Assembly (NCBI GenBank): GCA_018822105.1
Contig: JAHJLB010000018.1
Span: 16,548-80,547, forward strand
Length of the DNA: 64,000 nucleotides
Source of the DNA: Pseudomonadota bacterium
GTDB taxonomy: Bacteria; Desulfobacterota; Desulfovibrionia; Desulfovibrionales; Desulfovibrionaceae
Direction: 5' to 3'
The notes under the pieces were generated by a model, which saw only the letters and a program-made list of their open reading frames with translations, was not told where the DNA came from and searched no databases. The first letter of the stretch is position 1; every line of letters starts with the position of its first letter. The translations under genes and the position numbers were made by a program. This document shows, in pieces, positions 31,529 to 39,283 of this stretch.

Positions 31529-32268
31529 TTACTTGCGAATGGTGATGTGAATGTGATGCCTGTGGTCATGAATTTCCTGGTCCTTGGCCTTTCGGCCTGA
31601 GCTTTTGCTGTTCGGATCAGCAGGCCGGAAGTACCCGTCCAGCGGGTCAATGTACGCTTCCACTTCTTTGTTTGCTTCCGCAGCAGTTCTGATTACCTCA
31701 AGCCGCGCTGCATCGCTTCGCGCTGTTCCGCCGTCACACTGGGGTCTATGGCGTCTGAAACCTTCTTCCCGTTGACCCGGTTGGTGTCCACCGCCCGGCC
31801 CTCACCGTGAGGCCCCTTCTCACCGGAACGATAGCCGCTGTTCATGTTGAAGTTTTGGGCACTTGGTGACATGTCTAGAACACTTTGCACCTGTTTACGG
31901 GTGTTTGCGTGCAGCGCCTCAGGGTCTGGATTCTTCTTGCCGCTTTCGTCATTCTTCGTCGAGACGCCTACTCTTCCGCCCTTGCTCAGTGGCACCGGCG
32001 GAGGCGGGACAACCTTGCCCTTCTGCACAGGCGGCGTAACTGTCCCGCGCACCTCATGCGGCAGCGTGACCTTGCCCCGATATTCCGGGCCGCTTGATGC
32101 ACCGCCGCCTGTTTCGCCGTAGTACCCGTGCCCGCCATAGGGCTGCGGCTTGTGGCCCGCGCCTATTTTGGTGCCGCCGCCCGAGCCCGGGCTCATTCCG
32201 GCTGTAGCCGACTTGTCGTCCTCGCTCACCCTGGTCCAAATGCGCTTGTCCGAGTTTTCCGTTTCCAT
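31529..32268 (-). pseudogene. M15-type peptidase-like gene broken by a frameshift
   Basis: ATG 32268 with an ideal AGGAGG. The open frame runs to a TAA at 31693-31695 (191 residues). About residues 1-145 are Gly/Pro-rich and low in complexity, with no signal peptide; then NSGYRSG and HGEGRAVDTNRVNG give the M15 HxxGxAxD motif. The frame breaks just after EAMQRG, near 31698-31706. Adding one base there continues as LEVIRTAAEANKEVEAYI and ends HHIHITIRK at 31529. That tail aligns residue for residue with the downstream paralogue. So it is either a recent single-base deletion, a sequencing error, or recoding. Composition is lower in GC than its neighbours, suggesting acquisition. Confidence 0.65.
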
Positions 32269-32292
32269 ATCCGACCTCCTATGGTCTTTCAA

Positions 32293-32376
32293 CGGAATAT
32301 AGCCTGGGCTTTTGGGCCAGGACAAAAAGCACCCGTTTTTAGCCGGAAAAAGGACGAAAATTCCCGGTTGACAGGG
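32293..32376 (-). promoter_or_regulatory. Promoter block shared with the terminase gene (copy 1)
   Basis: This 84-bp stretch upstream of the long peptidase gene aligns without gaps to 35770-35853 upstream of the terminase, with about 62 identical positions by eye. Best-conserved parts are CCCTGTCAACC, GTCCTTTT(T/C)CCGGC, TTTTGTCCTG and GCTATA. The -35 TTGTCC (32325-32320) and -10 TATATT (32301-32296) are 18 bp apart. A second TCGTCC/TTGTCC copy lies 32 bp upstream of the -35 and may be an operator. Confidence 0.6.
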
Positions 32377-32381
32377 TTTGG

Positions 32382-32420
32382 GACGCCTCCGGCGGCCGGG
32401 GGGCATGATGCTCCCCGAAC
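32382..32420 (+). repeat. Inverted copy of the hairpin element
   Basis: GCCTCCGGCGGCC (about 32385-32397) is followed by an inverted repeat with GGGG / CCCC outer arms and GCAT/ATGC inner arms. It is the same module as at 17341-17381 but in the opposite orientation, and it lies just upstream of the shared promoter rather than at a gene end. Confidence 0.45.
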
Positions 32421-32486
32421 CCCCTCATATGGGCTGAGCCGGGGTGGCTGGGGCGTCGGCATCGGCTGGGCCTGGACCAACACAAG

Positions 32487-32590
32487 CCGAAAGGGCTGTT
32501 TCAGGTTCCTCCTGAAACAGCCCTTTCGGCGTACTGGGGATTCCAAAGGGCCTCAGGCCCTTTGGCGGGGTCTAGGGGCAGCGCCCCTGG
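32487..32590 (-). repeat. Composite three-hairpin element at the response-regulator 3' end
   Basis: Three inverted repeats in the same order as at 17268-17360: 32487-32529, a perfect 19-bp stem beginning CCGAAAGGGCTG with a 5-nt loop; 32543-32565, stem CCAAAGGGCC/GGCCCTTTGG; and 32572-32590, stem CTAGGGGC/GCCCCTGG. It begins 14 bp after the minus-strand stop at 32604. Likely terminator. The remaining sequence 32421-32486 shows nothing recognisable. Confidence 0.65.
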
Positions 32591-32603
32591 CTCTTGCCCA
32601 CTT

Positions 32604-34100
32604 TTACTGCACCTGGGTGGTGACCTTGAGCCCGTATTTTTCGATCTTGGCGATGAGGGTGGGACGCGAGAGGCCGAGCAGCTTGGCGGCGCGGGTGCGG
32701 TTGCCGCCGGTGATTTCGAGCGCCTCGGCGATGGTGCCGCGCGCCACGGTGTCCAGCACGTGGTCAAAGGCGGCGTCCCCGGCCTGGTCGAGCAGGGCGC
32801 GGCGGATGAAGGCGCGCAGGGGGTCGTCGCCTGCGCCCGTTGCGGATGGTCCCTGTTGATTGCGGACGGCTGCCGAGCCGCCCTGCCCGTCGCTTTCCGC
32901 GCCGCTCTTGCCGATGGCCTGGCGCATTTCCTCCGGGCCGATGGGGCAGCCCCGGCTGAAGATCAGAGCCTTTTGCAGGGCATTGGCCAGTTCGCGCACG
33001 TTGCCCGGCCAGGGCAGGGCCGCGAGCAGGTCCAGGGCCTCGGGGGTCAGGCCTGGATTCTGCATGTCCATTTCGCGCGCCAGGCGCGAGAGGAAGTGCC
33101 GGGCCAGCAGGGCCACGTCGCCCTCGCGGGCGCGCAGGGGCGGCAGGCTGATGGTCACCACCTTGAGGCGGTAGTAGAGGTCTTCGCGGAAGCGACCCTC
33201 GGCCACGGCGGTCTCCAGGTCGCGGTTGGTGGCGGCCAGGATGCGCACGTCCACCGGAATCATTTCGCGCCCGCCCAGGCGCTCCACCTGCTTTTCCTGC
33301 AGCAGCCGCAGGATTTTGGACTGCACGCCGAGGGGCATGTCGCCGATCTCGTCCAGGAACACGGTGCCGCGCATGCCCTGTTCGATCTTGCCCACGCGCC
33401 GGGCGCTGGCCCCGGTGAAGGCGCCTTTTTCATAGCCGAAGAGCTCGGCCTCCAGCAGGGTGTCCGGTATGGCCACGCAGTTGATGATCACAAAGGGTTT
33501 TTCGGCCCGCGCGCTGTGCTGCCAGAGGGCGCGCGCCACCAGCTCCTTGCCCGTTCCGGACTCGCCCCGGATGAGCACCAATGCCTCCGTGGGCGCGGCG
33601 CGGCCAATGGCCTTGAACACGTCCTGCATGGCGCGGCTGGTGCCCACCAGGGCGTCGCCCTGGTCGCCGCCGGCCCCGTTCTCAAGCCCGTCCTGGAGCC
33701 CTTCCTTCAGGTTGACGGCCACGCGGGCCCTGGCCAGCCGTCCGGCCTCCAGGGCCTGGTGGATGAGCCGCAGGATGTCCGGGATGTCGAAGGGCTTGAG
33801 GATGTAGTCAAAGGCCCCGAGCTTGGTGGCTTCGATGGCCGTTTCGGTGCCGCCGTAGGCGGTCATGATGATCACGGGCAGGTTGGGCACGGCCGCGCGC
33901 ATGCGCTGCATGGCGGCTATGCCGGTGATGCCGGTCATGCGCACGTCCATGACCACCAGGTCCGGGGCGCTGGCGGCGACCTCGCTCACCCCGGCCTCGC
34001 CTGAGCCAGCGGTGCGCACCTCATAGCCCTCGGCCTCCAGGATCTTGCCGAAGCTCTGGCGCAGCTGGGCGTCGTCGTCAACAATCAGGATCTGGGCCAT
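32604..34100 (-). CDS. Sigma-54-dependent response regulator (NtrC family)
   Basis: 498 residues. Receiver domain 1-120 with phospho-acceptor Asp in LVVMDVRM and conserved IIMTAYG and KPFD. AAA+ domain (about 150-390) with Walker A GESGTGKE, the sigma-54 contact loop ELFGYEKGAFTGA, and arginine-finger region FREDLYYRL. C-terminal Fis-type helix-turn-helix ALEITGGNRTRAAKLLGLS. All elements for activating sigma-54 RNA polymerase are intact. It follows its kinase by 69 bp and is bracketed by the peptidase genes and the terminase. Its targets are unknown; no clear conserved sigma-54 promoter was found in the shared promoter blocks. Confidence 0.92.
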   Translation of the reverse strand: MAQILIVDDDAQLRQSFGKILEAEGYEVRTAGSGEAGVSEVAASAPDLVVMDVRMTGITGIAAMQRMRAAVPNLPVIIMTAYGGTETAIEATKLGAFDYILKPFDIPDILRLIHQALEAGRLARARVAVNLKEGLQDGLENGAGGDQGDALVGTSRAMQDVFKAIGRAAPTEALVLIRGESGTGKELVARALWQHSARAEKPFVIINCVAIPDTLLEAELFGYEKGAFTGASARRVGKIEQGMRGTVFLDEIGDMPLGVQSKILRLLQEKQVERLGGREMIPVDVRILAATNRDLETAVAEGRFREDLYYRLKVVTISLPPLRAREGDVALLARHFLSRLAREMDMQNPGLTPEALDLLAALPWPGNVRELANALQKALIFSRGCPIGPEEMRQAIGKSGAESDGQGGSAAVRNQQGPSATGAGDDPLRAFIRRALLDQAGDAAFDHVLDTVARGTIAEALEITGGNRTRAAKLLGLSRPTLIAKIEKYGLKVTTQVQ

Positions 34101-34169
34101 GTCGTCTCTCTGCGGCCGGGGCCGAAGGTTTCAGGTTGCGGCGGCTTTCAATGAACCCGGCCAAGCCGG

Positions 34170-35708
34170 TCAGGATCTGAGCCATAGCTTCTCCCGAACG
34201 GGCAGCACGAGGACAAAGGTCGCGCCCTGGTTCTTGTCAGAGGGTTTGATGTGGATGTAGCCGCCGTGCTCCTCCAGGATGCGCTTGGCGATGGCCAGGC
34301 CCAGGCCCGTGCCTTCCTCCTTGGTGCTGAAGAAGGGCTGGAAGACCTTTTCCTGGAGTTCCGGCGGGATGCCCGGGCCGGAGTCCGCCACCTGGAGGAT
34401 GACCACGCGGCCGAGGGGCTCCATGAACCCGGTCTGCTCGGTAATTTCGAGGCGTCCGTTCTCGCCCATGGCGTCGCAGGCGTTCAGGATGATGTTCACC
34501 AGCGCCTCCTTGAGCTGCTCGGGGTCCACGTTCACCTCGGGCAGGGGCTTCTCGCGCGTGAGGCGCACGTCCACGGCGTAGGTCTCCAGGCGGTGCTTGA
34601 GCAGCACCAGGGTCATGTCCACCACGTCGGAGGGGCTCAGGTGCTGCAGCTTTGGCCGGGGCGGGCGCGAGAACTCCAGGAAATTGCGGACAATGGTGTC
34701 CAGGTGGCGGATCTCCTCGCTGATGACCTCGAAGTCTTCGCGCTGCGTGGCCGAGATGTCCAGGCTGCGCTCCAGGGAGAACAGGCGCATCTTGACGCTG
34801 GTGAGGGGGTTGCGCACGCTGTGGGCCACGCCTGCGGCCAGCTTGCCCACCAGGGCCAGTTTTTCGGCCTGGATGAGATGCTGGCGCGACTCCTCCAGCA
34901 GGGTGTGGGTCTGGTCCACATCGCGCAGGAGCCCGTGCACCAGCTGGCCCACGGCCTGCACCTCGTCCGCGTTGCCCAGGCCCGCGGGCAGGCTCTCGTC
35001 CTCGTTCGGGCCCAGGGCCGCGCCCCGGGCCAGGTTGCGGATGGGCCCCAGGACCTGGCGCAGCAGCACCCAGCCCAGCAGCAGGCCCAGCACCGCGCCC
35101 GCCGGAATGACGAACAGCGAGGCCGTTGTGGCCGCCCGGGCCAGGGAGCGCATGGCCGAGACGCCCAGGTCGGCGTCGCGCCCGTGCAGGGCGAAGAGCT
35201 CCTGGGCCGCCTCCTGGGCCGCCTCGCGCTGGCGCACGGCCCTGACCAGGATCGCGGCGCCTTCGCCCGGCTGGCTCTCCACCAGCTGGCGCAGGATCTC
35301 AGCCTGGGTCCGGGTGGCGTCGTCCATGCGGCCGATGAGCTCGCGCCCGGCCTCCATGGGTTCGCTGGCGCGCACCTTGGCCAGGGTCTTGAGGATGGCC
35401 TCCTGCCGGCCCTGGAAGTCCTTCAGGCGCGTCGGATTCTGGCGTGCGGCCAGGGCGTCGGCCTCCAGGCTGATCATCTGCTCCGAGAGCGAGAGCGCGC
35501 TGACCTGCTGGCCCAGGTTCACCTGGCGCAGGATGTCCGTGGCGTCCAGGTAGTGCCGCGCCAGCAGGTAGGTGGCCGTGGCCCCGGCGCAGGCGCACAG
35601 GGTCAGACCCACCAGAAGGGCGAACACCCGCCCGCGCAGCGAGGGCTGGATGAGCAGGGCCAGGCGGCGGAGCGCCGCGCCCAGAAGCGCTTCGGACGGT
35701 GACTTCAT
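34170..35708 (-). CDS. Membrane sensor histidine kinase
   Basis: 512 residues. A first membrane helix (about 24-48: FALLVGLTLCACAGATATYLLA) and a second (about 193-215) enclose a helical periplasmic sensor of about 140 residues. A HAMP domain follows, then HisKA with phospho-acceptor His in AHSVRNPLTSVKM, and HATPase with NIILNACDAM (N box), DSGPGIPPE (G1) and GTGLGLAIAKRI (G2). NtrB-like kinase pairing with the downstream NtrC-type regulator. The signal is unknown. Divergent from the terminase gene; the 148-bp spacer between them holds the shared promoter block. Confidence 0.92.
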   Translation of the reverse strand: MKSPSEALLGAALRRLALLIQPSLRGRVFALLVGLTLCACAGATATYLLARHYLDATDILRQVNLGQQVSALSLSEQMISLEADALAARQNPTRLKDFQGRQEAILKTLAKVRASEPMEAGRELIGRMDDATRTQAEILRQLVESQPGEGAAILVRAVRQREAAQEAAQELFALHGRDADLGVSAMRSLARAATTASLFVIPAGAVLGLLLGWVLLRQVLGPIRNLARGAALGPNEDESLPAGLGNADEVQAVGQLVHGLLRDVDQTHTLLEESRQHLIQAEKLALVGKLAAGVAHSVRNPLTSVKMRLFSLERSLDISATQREDFEVISEEIRHLDTIVRNFLEFSRPPRPKLQHLSPSDVVDMTLVLLKHRLETYAVDVRLTREKPLPEVNVDPEQLKEALVNIILNACDAMGENGRLEITEQTGFMEPLGRVVILQVADSGPGIPPELQEKVFQPFFSTKEEGTGLGLAIAKRILEEHGGYIHIKPSDKNQGATFVLVLPVREKLWLRS

Positions 35709-35769
35709 GTCCGGAGCATACCCCAGGCGCCCGGCGTTGTCAGCCTGCCCGGGCAGGCCCGGCGTCCTC

Positions 35770-35853
35770 CCCTGTCAACCCGCCATTCTTGTCCTTTTCC
35801 CGGCCAATTTCAGGTCAATTTTGTCCTGCCGGCAAACCCCGTGCTATACTCCG
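35770..35853 (+). promoter_or_regulatory. Promoter block shared with the M15-like gene (copy 2)
   Basis: Ungapped match to the complement of 32293-32376. The -35 TTGTCC (35821-35826) and -10 TATACT (35845-35850) are 18 bp apart; another TTGTCC lies at 35789-35794. The terminase ATG begins only 6 bp after the -10, which would give a nearly leaderless transcript. Confidence 0.6.
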
Positions 35854-35856
35854 CCC

Positions 35857-37338
35857 ATGAGTCGAGAACGCCCCGGCACCCTGCATCTGCGTTACCAGGC
35901 CCCGCCCACCATCGCCCTGTTCATGAAATCCTCCGCCTTTTACCGGGGCCTCATGGGGCCTGTGGGCTCGGGCAAGTCTTCGGGCTGCTGCATGGAGCTC
36001 ATGCGCCGCGCCTTTGCCCAGCCGCCCGGCCCGGACGGGCTGCGCCGCTCGCGCATGGCCGTTTTGCGCAACACCTACCGCGAACTCAAGGACACCACGC
36101 TGCGCACCTGGTTGTCCTGGTTCCCGGAGGACACCTTCGGACCGTTCGGGCATTCGGACATGCGCCACGCGGTGCGTCTGCCCCACCCCAGTGGTGGCGA
36201 CGTTGTGCTGGAGGTGCTCTTCCGGGCCCTGGACAGGCCCCGGGACGTGCGCAAGCTCTTGTCCCTGGAGCTCACCGGGGCCTGGGTCAACGAGGCGCGG
36301 GAGATGCCCCTGAGCATCGTGGAGGCCCTGGGCGACCGCGTGGAGCGCTATCCGGCCAGGCGCGAGGGCGGCTGCGCCTGGGCCGGGGTCATCATGGACA
36401 CCAACCCCCCGGACAGCGACCATTGGTGGCACCGCCTGGCCGAGGAGTCCCGTCCCGAGGGCTGGGCGTTCTTCCGCCAGCCGGGCGGCCTGCTGGAGCG
36501 CCAGGGCTCCTTTGTCCCCAATGTCCTGGCCGAGAACCTGGCGCATCTGCCCAAGGACTTCTACCTTCGGCGCATGGCCGGCAAGAGCCCGGCCCATGTG
36601 CGCGTGTATTATTGCGCCCAGTACGGCTTTGTGCAGGACGGCCTGCCCGTGTATCCCGAGTTCTGCGACTCCGAGCATGTGTCCAGGGCCGAGCTCCTGC
36701 CTGTGGACGGCCTGCCCCTGTATGTCGGCCTGGACTTCGGCCTGACGCCTGCCGCTGTGCTGGGCCAGCGCCTGGCCTCGGGGCGCTGGATCATCCTGGA
36801 CGAGCTGGTGAGCCAGGACATGGGCATGGTGCGCTTTGCCGGGCTGCTTCTGGAGCGCCTGCGCAGCCGCTACGGAAACCTTCTCCCTGAGATCTGGGGC
36901 GACCCGGCCGGCATGGCCCGGGCCCAGACCGACGAGCGCACGCCTTTCGACATCCTGCGCGCCAGCGGCCTGCAGGCGCGTCCCGCTCCCACCAACGACC
37001 CCCTGCTGCGCCGTGAGGCCGTGGCCGCGGCCCTGTCCCGCAGTGTGGACGGGGAGCCTGGGCTGGTCCTGTCTTTGCGATGCCCCGTTCTGCGCAAGGG
37101 CATGGCCGGTGCCTGGCACTACCGCCGCGTCCAGGTTTCCGGCGAGGCCCGCTTTGTCGACGTGCCGGACAAGAACCGCTTCTCCCATGTGTGCGAGGCT
37201 GCGCAATACATGCTGGTGGGGGCCGGGGAAGGCAGGCGGCTGCTTGCTCCAAAGGGGCCAGCCAGTCCCCGCCCCTCCCGCGCCGAGAACCGCTCCCGGC
37301 CGGACAGCCTTCTGCCTTCACCCGCGAAGTCCCGCTGA
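35857..37338 (+). CDS. Orphan phage-type large terminase (TerL-like ATPase/nuclease)
   Basis: 493 residues. The N-terminal ATPase has Walker A GPVGSGKSSGC (about residues 35-45), an arginine-rich segment RNTYRELKDTTLRTWL, and a Walker-B-like region followed by GVIMDTNPPDSDHWW, the coupling motif of terminases. The C-terminal half, YVGLDFGLTPAAVLGQ, is a typical RNaseH-fold nuclease start with its metal Asp; EIWGDPAG supplies a second. It normally pumps phage DNA into capsids. No small terminase, portal, capsid or tail gene is in the window, so this is an isolated or domesticated gene. ATG 35857 lacks a Shine-Dalgarno. An alternative start at 35924 would clip the fold. Confidence 0.85.
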   Translation: MSRERPGTLHLRYQAPPTIALFMKSSAFYRGLMGPVGSGKSSGCCMELMRRAFAQPPGPDGLRRSRMAVLRNTYRELKDTTLRTWLSWFPEDTFGPFGHSDMRHAVRLPHPSGGDVVLEVLFRALDRPRDVRKLLSLELTGAWVNEAREMPLSIVEALGDRVERYPARREGGCAWAGVIMDTNPPDSDHWWHRLAEESRPEGWAFFRQPGGLLERQGSFVPNVLAENLAHLPKDFYLRRMAGKSPAHVRVYYCAQYGFVQDGLPVYPEFCDSEHVSRAELLPVDGLPLYVGLDFGLTPAAVLGQRLASGRWIILDELVSQDMGMVRFAGLLLERLRSRYGNLLPEIWGDPAGMARAQTDERTPFDILRASGLQARPAPTNDPLLRREAVAAALSRSVDGEPGLVLSLRCPVLRKGMAGAWHYRRVQVSGEARFVDVPDKNRFSHVCEAAQYMLVGAGEGRRLLAPKGPASPRPSRAENRSRPDSLLPSPAKSR

Positions 37339-37517
37339 GGTCGATTCTCGCTGCGCCCAGGCCCAAGGGCAGGTTCATCATCCTTGCCGTGGGGTCGGTC
37401 GGGAGGCATTCGCCCGCCCGGCGGCTCCGTCACATGGGTTCCATGTCCATGCGTCGGAGGCGTTGCTTTGGGGGCCTTGCGCGGCATCCTTGCTTGCGTT
37501 CTTGCGCCGGATTTGGC

Positions 37518-37545
37518 TATACCTTTTGCAGATGCCGGCCGATAA
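37518..37545 (+). promoter_or_regulatory. Possible FliA (sigma-28) promoter before fliL
   Basis: GCCGATAA (37538-37545) is a perfect sigma-28 -10 element. The -35 region about 12 bp upstream, TATACCTT, matches TAAAGTTT only partly. It lies about 70 bp before the fliL start. The rest of 37339-37613 shows no gene. Confidence 0.4.
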
Positions 37546-37613
37546 GGCACCCGAGACAGTGCATTGTCCTGGTCGGGTCAATCCGGCGGCATCGATAACA
37601 AGGCGGTTTTCCA

Positions 37614-38183
37614 GTGGCGAAGAAAGCAGAGAAAGAACCAGCTGTGGACGAGACCGTTGGCGCCGAGGCTCCCAAAAAGTCCAAGAAGAAGCTGATCGTC
37701 ATCGCCATTCTTGTGCTGTTGCTTGCAGCTCTTGGTGCGGGCGGCTTTTTCTTCTACAAGTGGATGGGCAAGAGGGCTGCGGCCGGGGGCGACAACGCCA
37801 CCGAGCAGAAGGCGGAGTCCGCCCACGGCGAGAAGAAGGACGAATCCGCCCACGGGGAGAAGGGCGCCGCCGTCGAGGGCGCCGGCGAGCTTGTGAGCAT
37901 CCCGCCCCTTCTGGTGAATCTGGCCGAGCCCCAGGGGCGCCGCTACCTCAAGCTGGCCCTGGACATCGAGGTCAAGGACAAGCCTGCGGCCGAGATGCTC
38001 AACAAGAACATGCCCAAGGTCAAGGATGCCCTGCTGCTGCTGCTGTCCAGCAAGACCTATGAAGATCTCGGCAGCCTAGAGAACAAGATCCTGCTCAAGA
38101 AGGAGATCGTGGAACGTTTGACACTGGTCCTCGGGGAGCAGAAGGTCCTGCGGGTCTACATAACGGAAATTGTCATCCAATAG
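37614..38183 (+). CDS. fliL: Flagellar basal-body-associated protein FliL
   Basis: 189 residues, single-pass inner-membrane protein that supports stator-rotor function. Cytoplasmic basic N-terminus (KKSKKK), a membrane helix at about residues 27-48, a charged Lys/Glu/His/Gly linker with a repeated AHGEK motif, then the periplasmic FliL domain (LVSIPPLLVNLAEPQGRRYLKL to VLRVYITEIVIQ). The start is GTG 37614 with AAGGCGG eight bases upstream. First gene of a flagellar export/motor operon; fliM, usually next to fliL and fliN, is absent here. Confidence 0.9.
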   Translation: MAKKAEKEPAVDETVGAEAPKKSKKKLIVIAILVLLLAALGAGGFFFYKWMGKRAAAGGDNATEQKAESAHGEKKDESAHGEKGAAVEGAGELVSIPPLLVNLAEPQGRRYLKLALDIEVKDKPAAEMLNKNMPKVKDALLLLLSSKTYEDLGSLENKILLKKEIVERLTLVLGEQKVLRVYITEIVIQ

Positions 38184-38307
38184 CGCGAGCTTTGGTGGCG
38201 ACGCAGTTCTGGCGAGCTTGCGTGAGCACGGGTTTTGCATTAGTGCTTTGAAGTGACCCGCGTCTTTCGGCTTTGCGGGCCCTTCACCTTCACACAGAGA
38301 GGACGGC

Positions 38308-38829
38308 ATGGCCGAAGACAAGGACCAGGACAAACTCGCCGAGGAATGGGCCAACGCCCTGTTGACCGAAGACGCTCCCGCTGACGGTGCAGCGGCTTCC
38401 GGTACGGATGACGCCTTGGCTGATGAATGGGCCAAGGCCCTGGCCACGCAGGAAGTGGACGAGGTCAAAAAGGAAAAGGAGCAGGGCTACCTGCGCTCCC
38501 AGACCCATGAGCCTGAATTCAAGGACATGACGGAGGAGCACAAGGCCCAGCGCGCCAATCCCGGCACCAAGCGCGACCTGGATTTCATTCTGGACATCCC
38601 CCTTGAGGTCTCCGCGGAGCTCGGCCGCACCAAGCTTCTGATCAACGAGCTGCTGCAGCTCGGGCAGGGCAGCGTGGTCGAGCTGAACAAGCTTGCGGGC
38701 GAACCCCTGGAGATATTCGTCAACGGCAAGCTGGTTGCGCGCGGCGAGGCAGTGGTCATCAACGAAAAGTTCGGCATCCGCCTGACGGACATCATCAGTC
38801 CCATAGAGAGGGTCAAGCAGCTTGCCTGA
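38308..38829 (+). CDS. fliN: Flagellar motor switch protein FliN
   Basis: 173 residues, C-ring protein. The C-terminal ~75 residues form the SpoA domain: LDFILDIPLEVSAELGRTK, LLQLGQGSVVELNKLAGEP and VINEKFGIRLTDI. The N-terminal arm contains the short motif LAEEWANALLTED (about residue 10) and again ALADEWAKALATQE (about 35), an apparent duplication of the EWA motif commonly found once in FliN arms. ATG 38308 follows AGAGAGGA. Its stop overlaps the fliO start by 8 bp. Confidence 0.93.
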   Translation: MAEDKDQDKLAEEWANALLTEDAPADGAAASGTDDALADEWAKALATQEVDEVKKEKEQGYLRSQTHEPEFKDMTEEHKAQRANPGTKRDLDFILDIPLEVSAELGRTKLLINELLQLGQGSVVELNKLAGEPLEIFVNGKLVARGEAVVINEKFGIRLTDIISPIERVKQLA

Positions 38830-39283
38830 TCAGCTTTTTTTTGACATCGTGAAGATGGTTGTGGCGCTCGCGTGCATCGTGGGCCTGATCTTTTTTGTGG
38901 TGTGGCTTTTAAAGCAGTTTTTGCCCGGCACGGTGCGTCGGCCGTACCAGCGGGTGGAGCTGGGAGTGGTTTCCCAGATCTCCCTTGGCTCGCGTCAGCG
39001 CTTGCTGGTGGTCCGCGTGGCCGAGCGCACCCTTGTGCTCGGGGTCACCGAGGCCTCCATCACCACCCTGGCGGAGCTTCAGACCCCGCTGCCCGCGCCC
39101 GCAGACCAGAAGGAAGCCGATGACCCGAGAATCTTCGCCGACCTGCTTTCCTGGCCCAAGGACAGCCTTGTCGCGTCAAAAGCACCTTCCGGCGCCCCTT
39201 CTGGCGAGCCAGCCGCCGCTCCGGCGTCTGTTGAGGATGAAGGGCCGCGCCTGTTCGCCCCTGGGGAGCGCAACACGCGCTAA
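38822..39283 (+). CDS. fliO: Flagellar biosynthesis protein FliO
   Basis: 153 residues. One N-terminal membrane helix (about 10-33: IVKMVVALACIVGLIFFVVWLL) is followed by a small beta domain with VELGVVSQISLGSRQRLLVVRV, the FliO signature (bioactive surface LG..Q.L..V.V). The C-terminus is a Pro/Ala-rich tail. FliO stabilises assembly of the FliP export gate. Start is TTG 38822 with AGAGGG nine bases upstream, overlapping fliN. Overlaps fliP by 47 bp. Confidence 0.85.
   Translation: MPDQLFFDIVKMVVALACIVGLIFFVVWLLKQFLPGTVRRPYQRVELGVVSQISLGSRQRLLVVRVAERTLVLGVTEASITTLAELQTPLPAPADQKEADDPRIFADLLSWPKDSLVASKAPSGAPSGEPAAAPASVEDEGPRLFAPGERNTR

Noticed and set aside
35830..35846. Sigma-54-like GG/GC spacing in the terminase promoter block
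   Set aside because: CGGCA-N-TGC spacing fits only in this copy; the matching region upstream of the peptidase gene lacks it, whereas the sigma-70-type elements are conserved in both.
37512..37530. Possible sigma-54 promoter before fliL
   Set aside because: The TGGC and TTGCA elements are one base too far apart.
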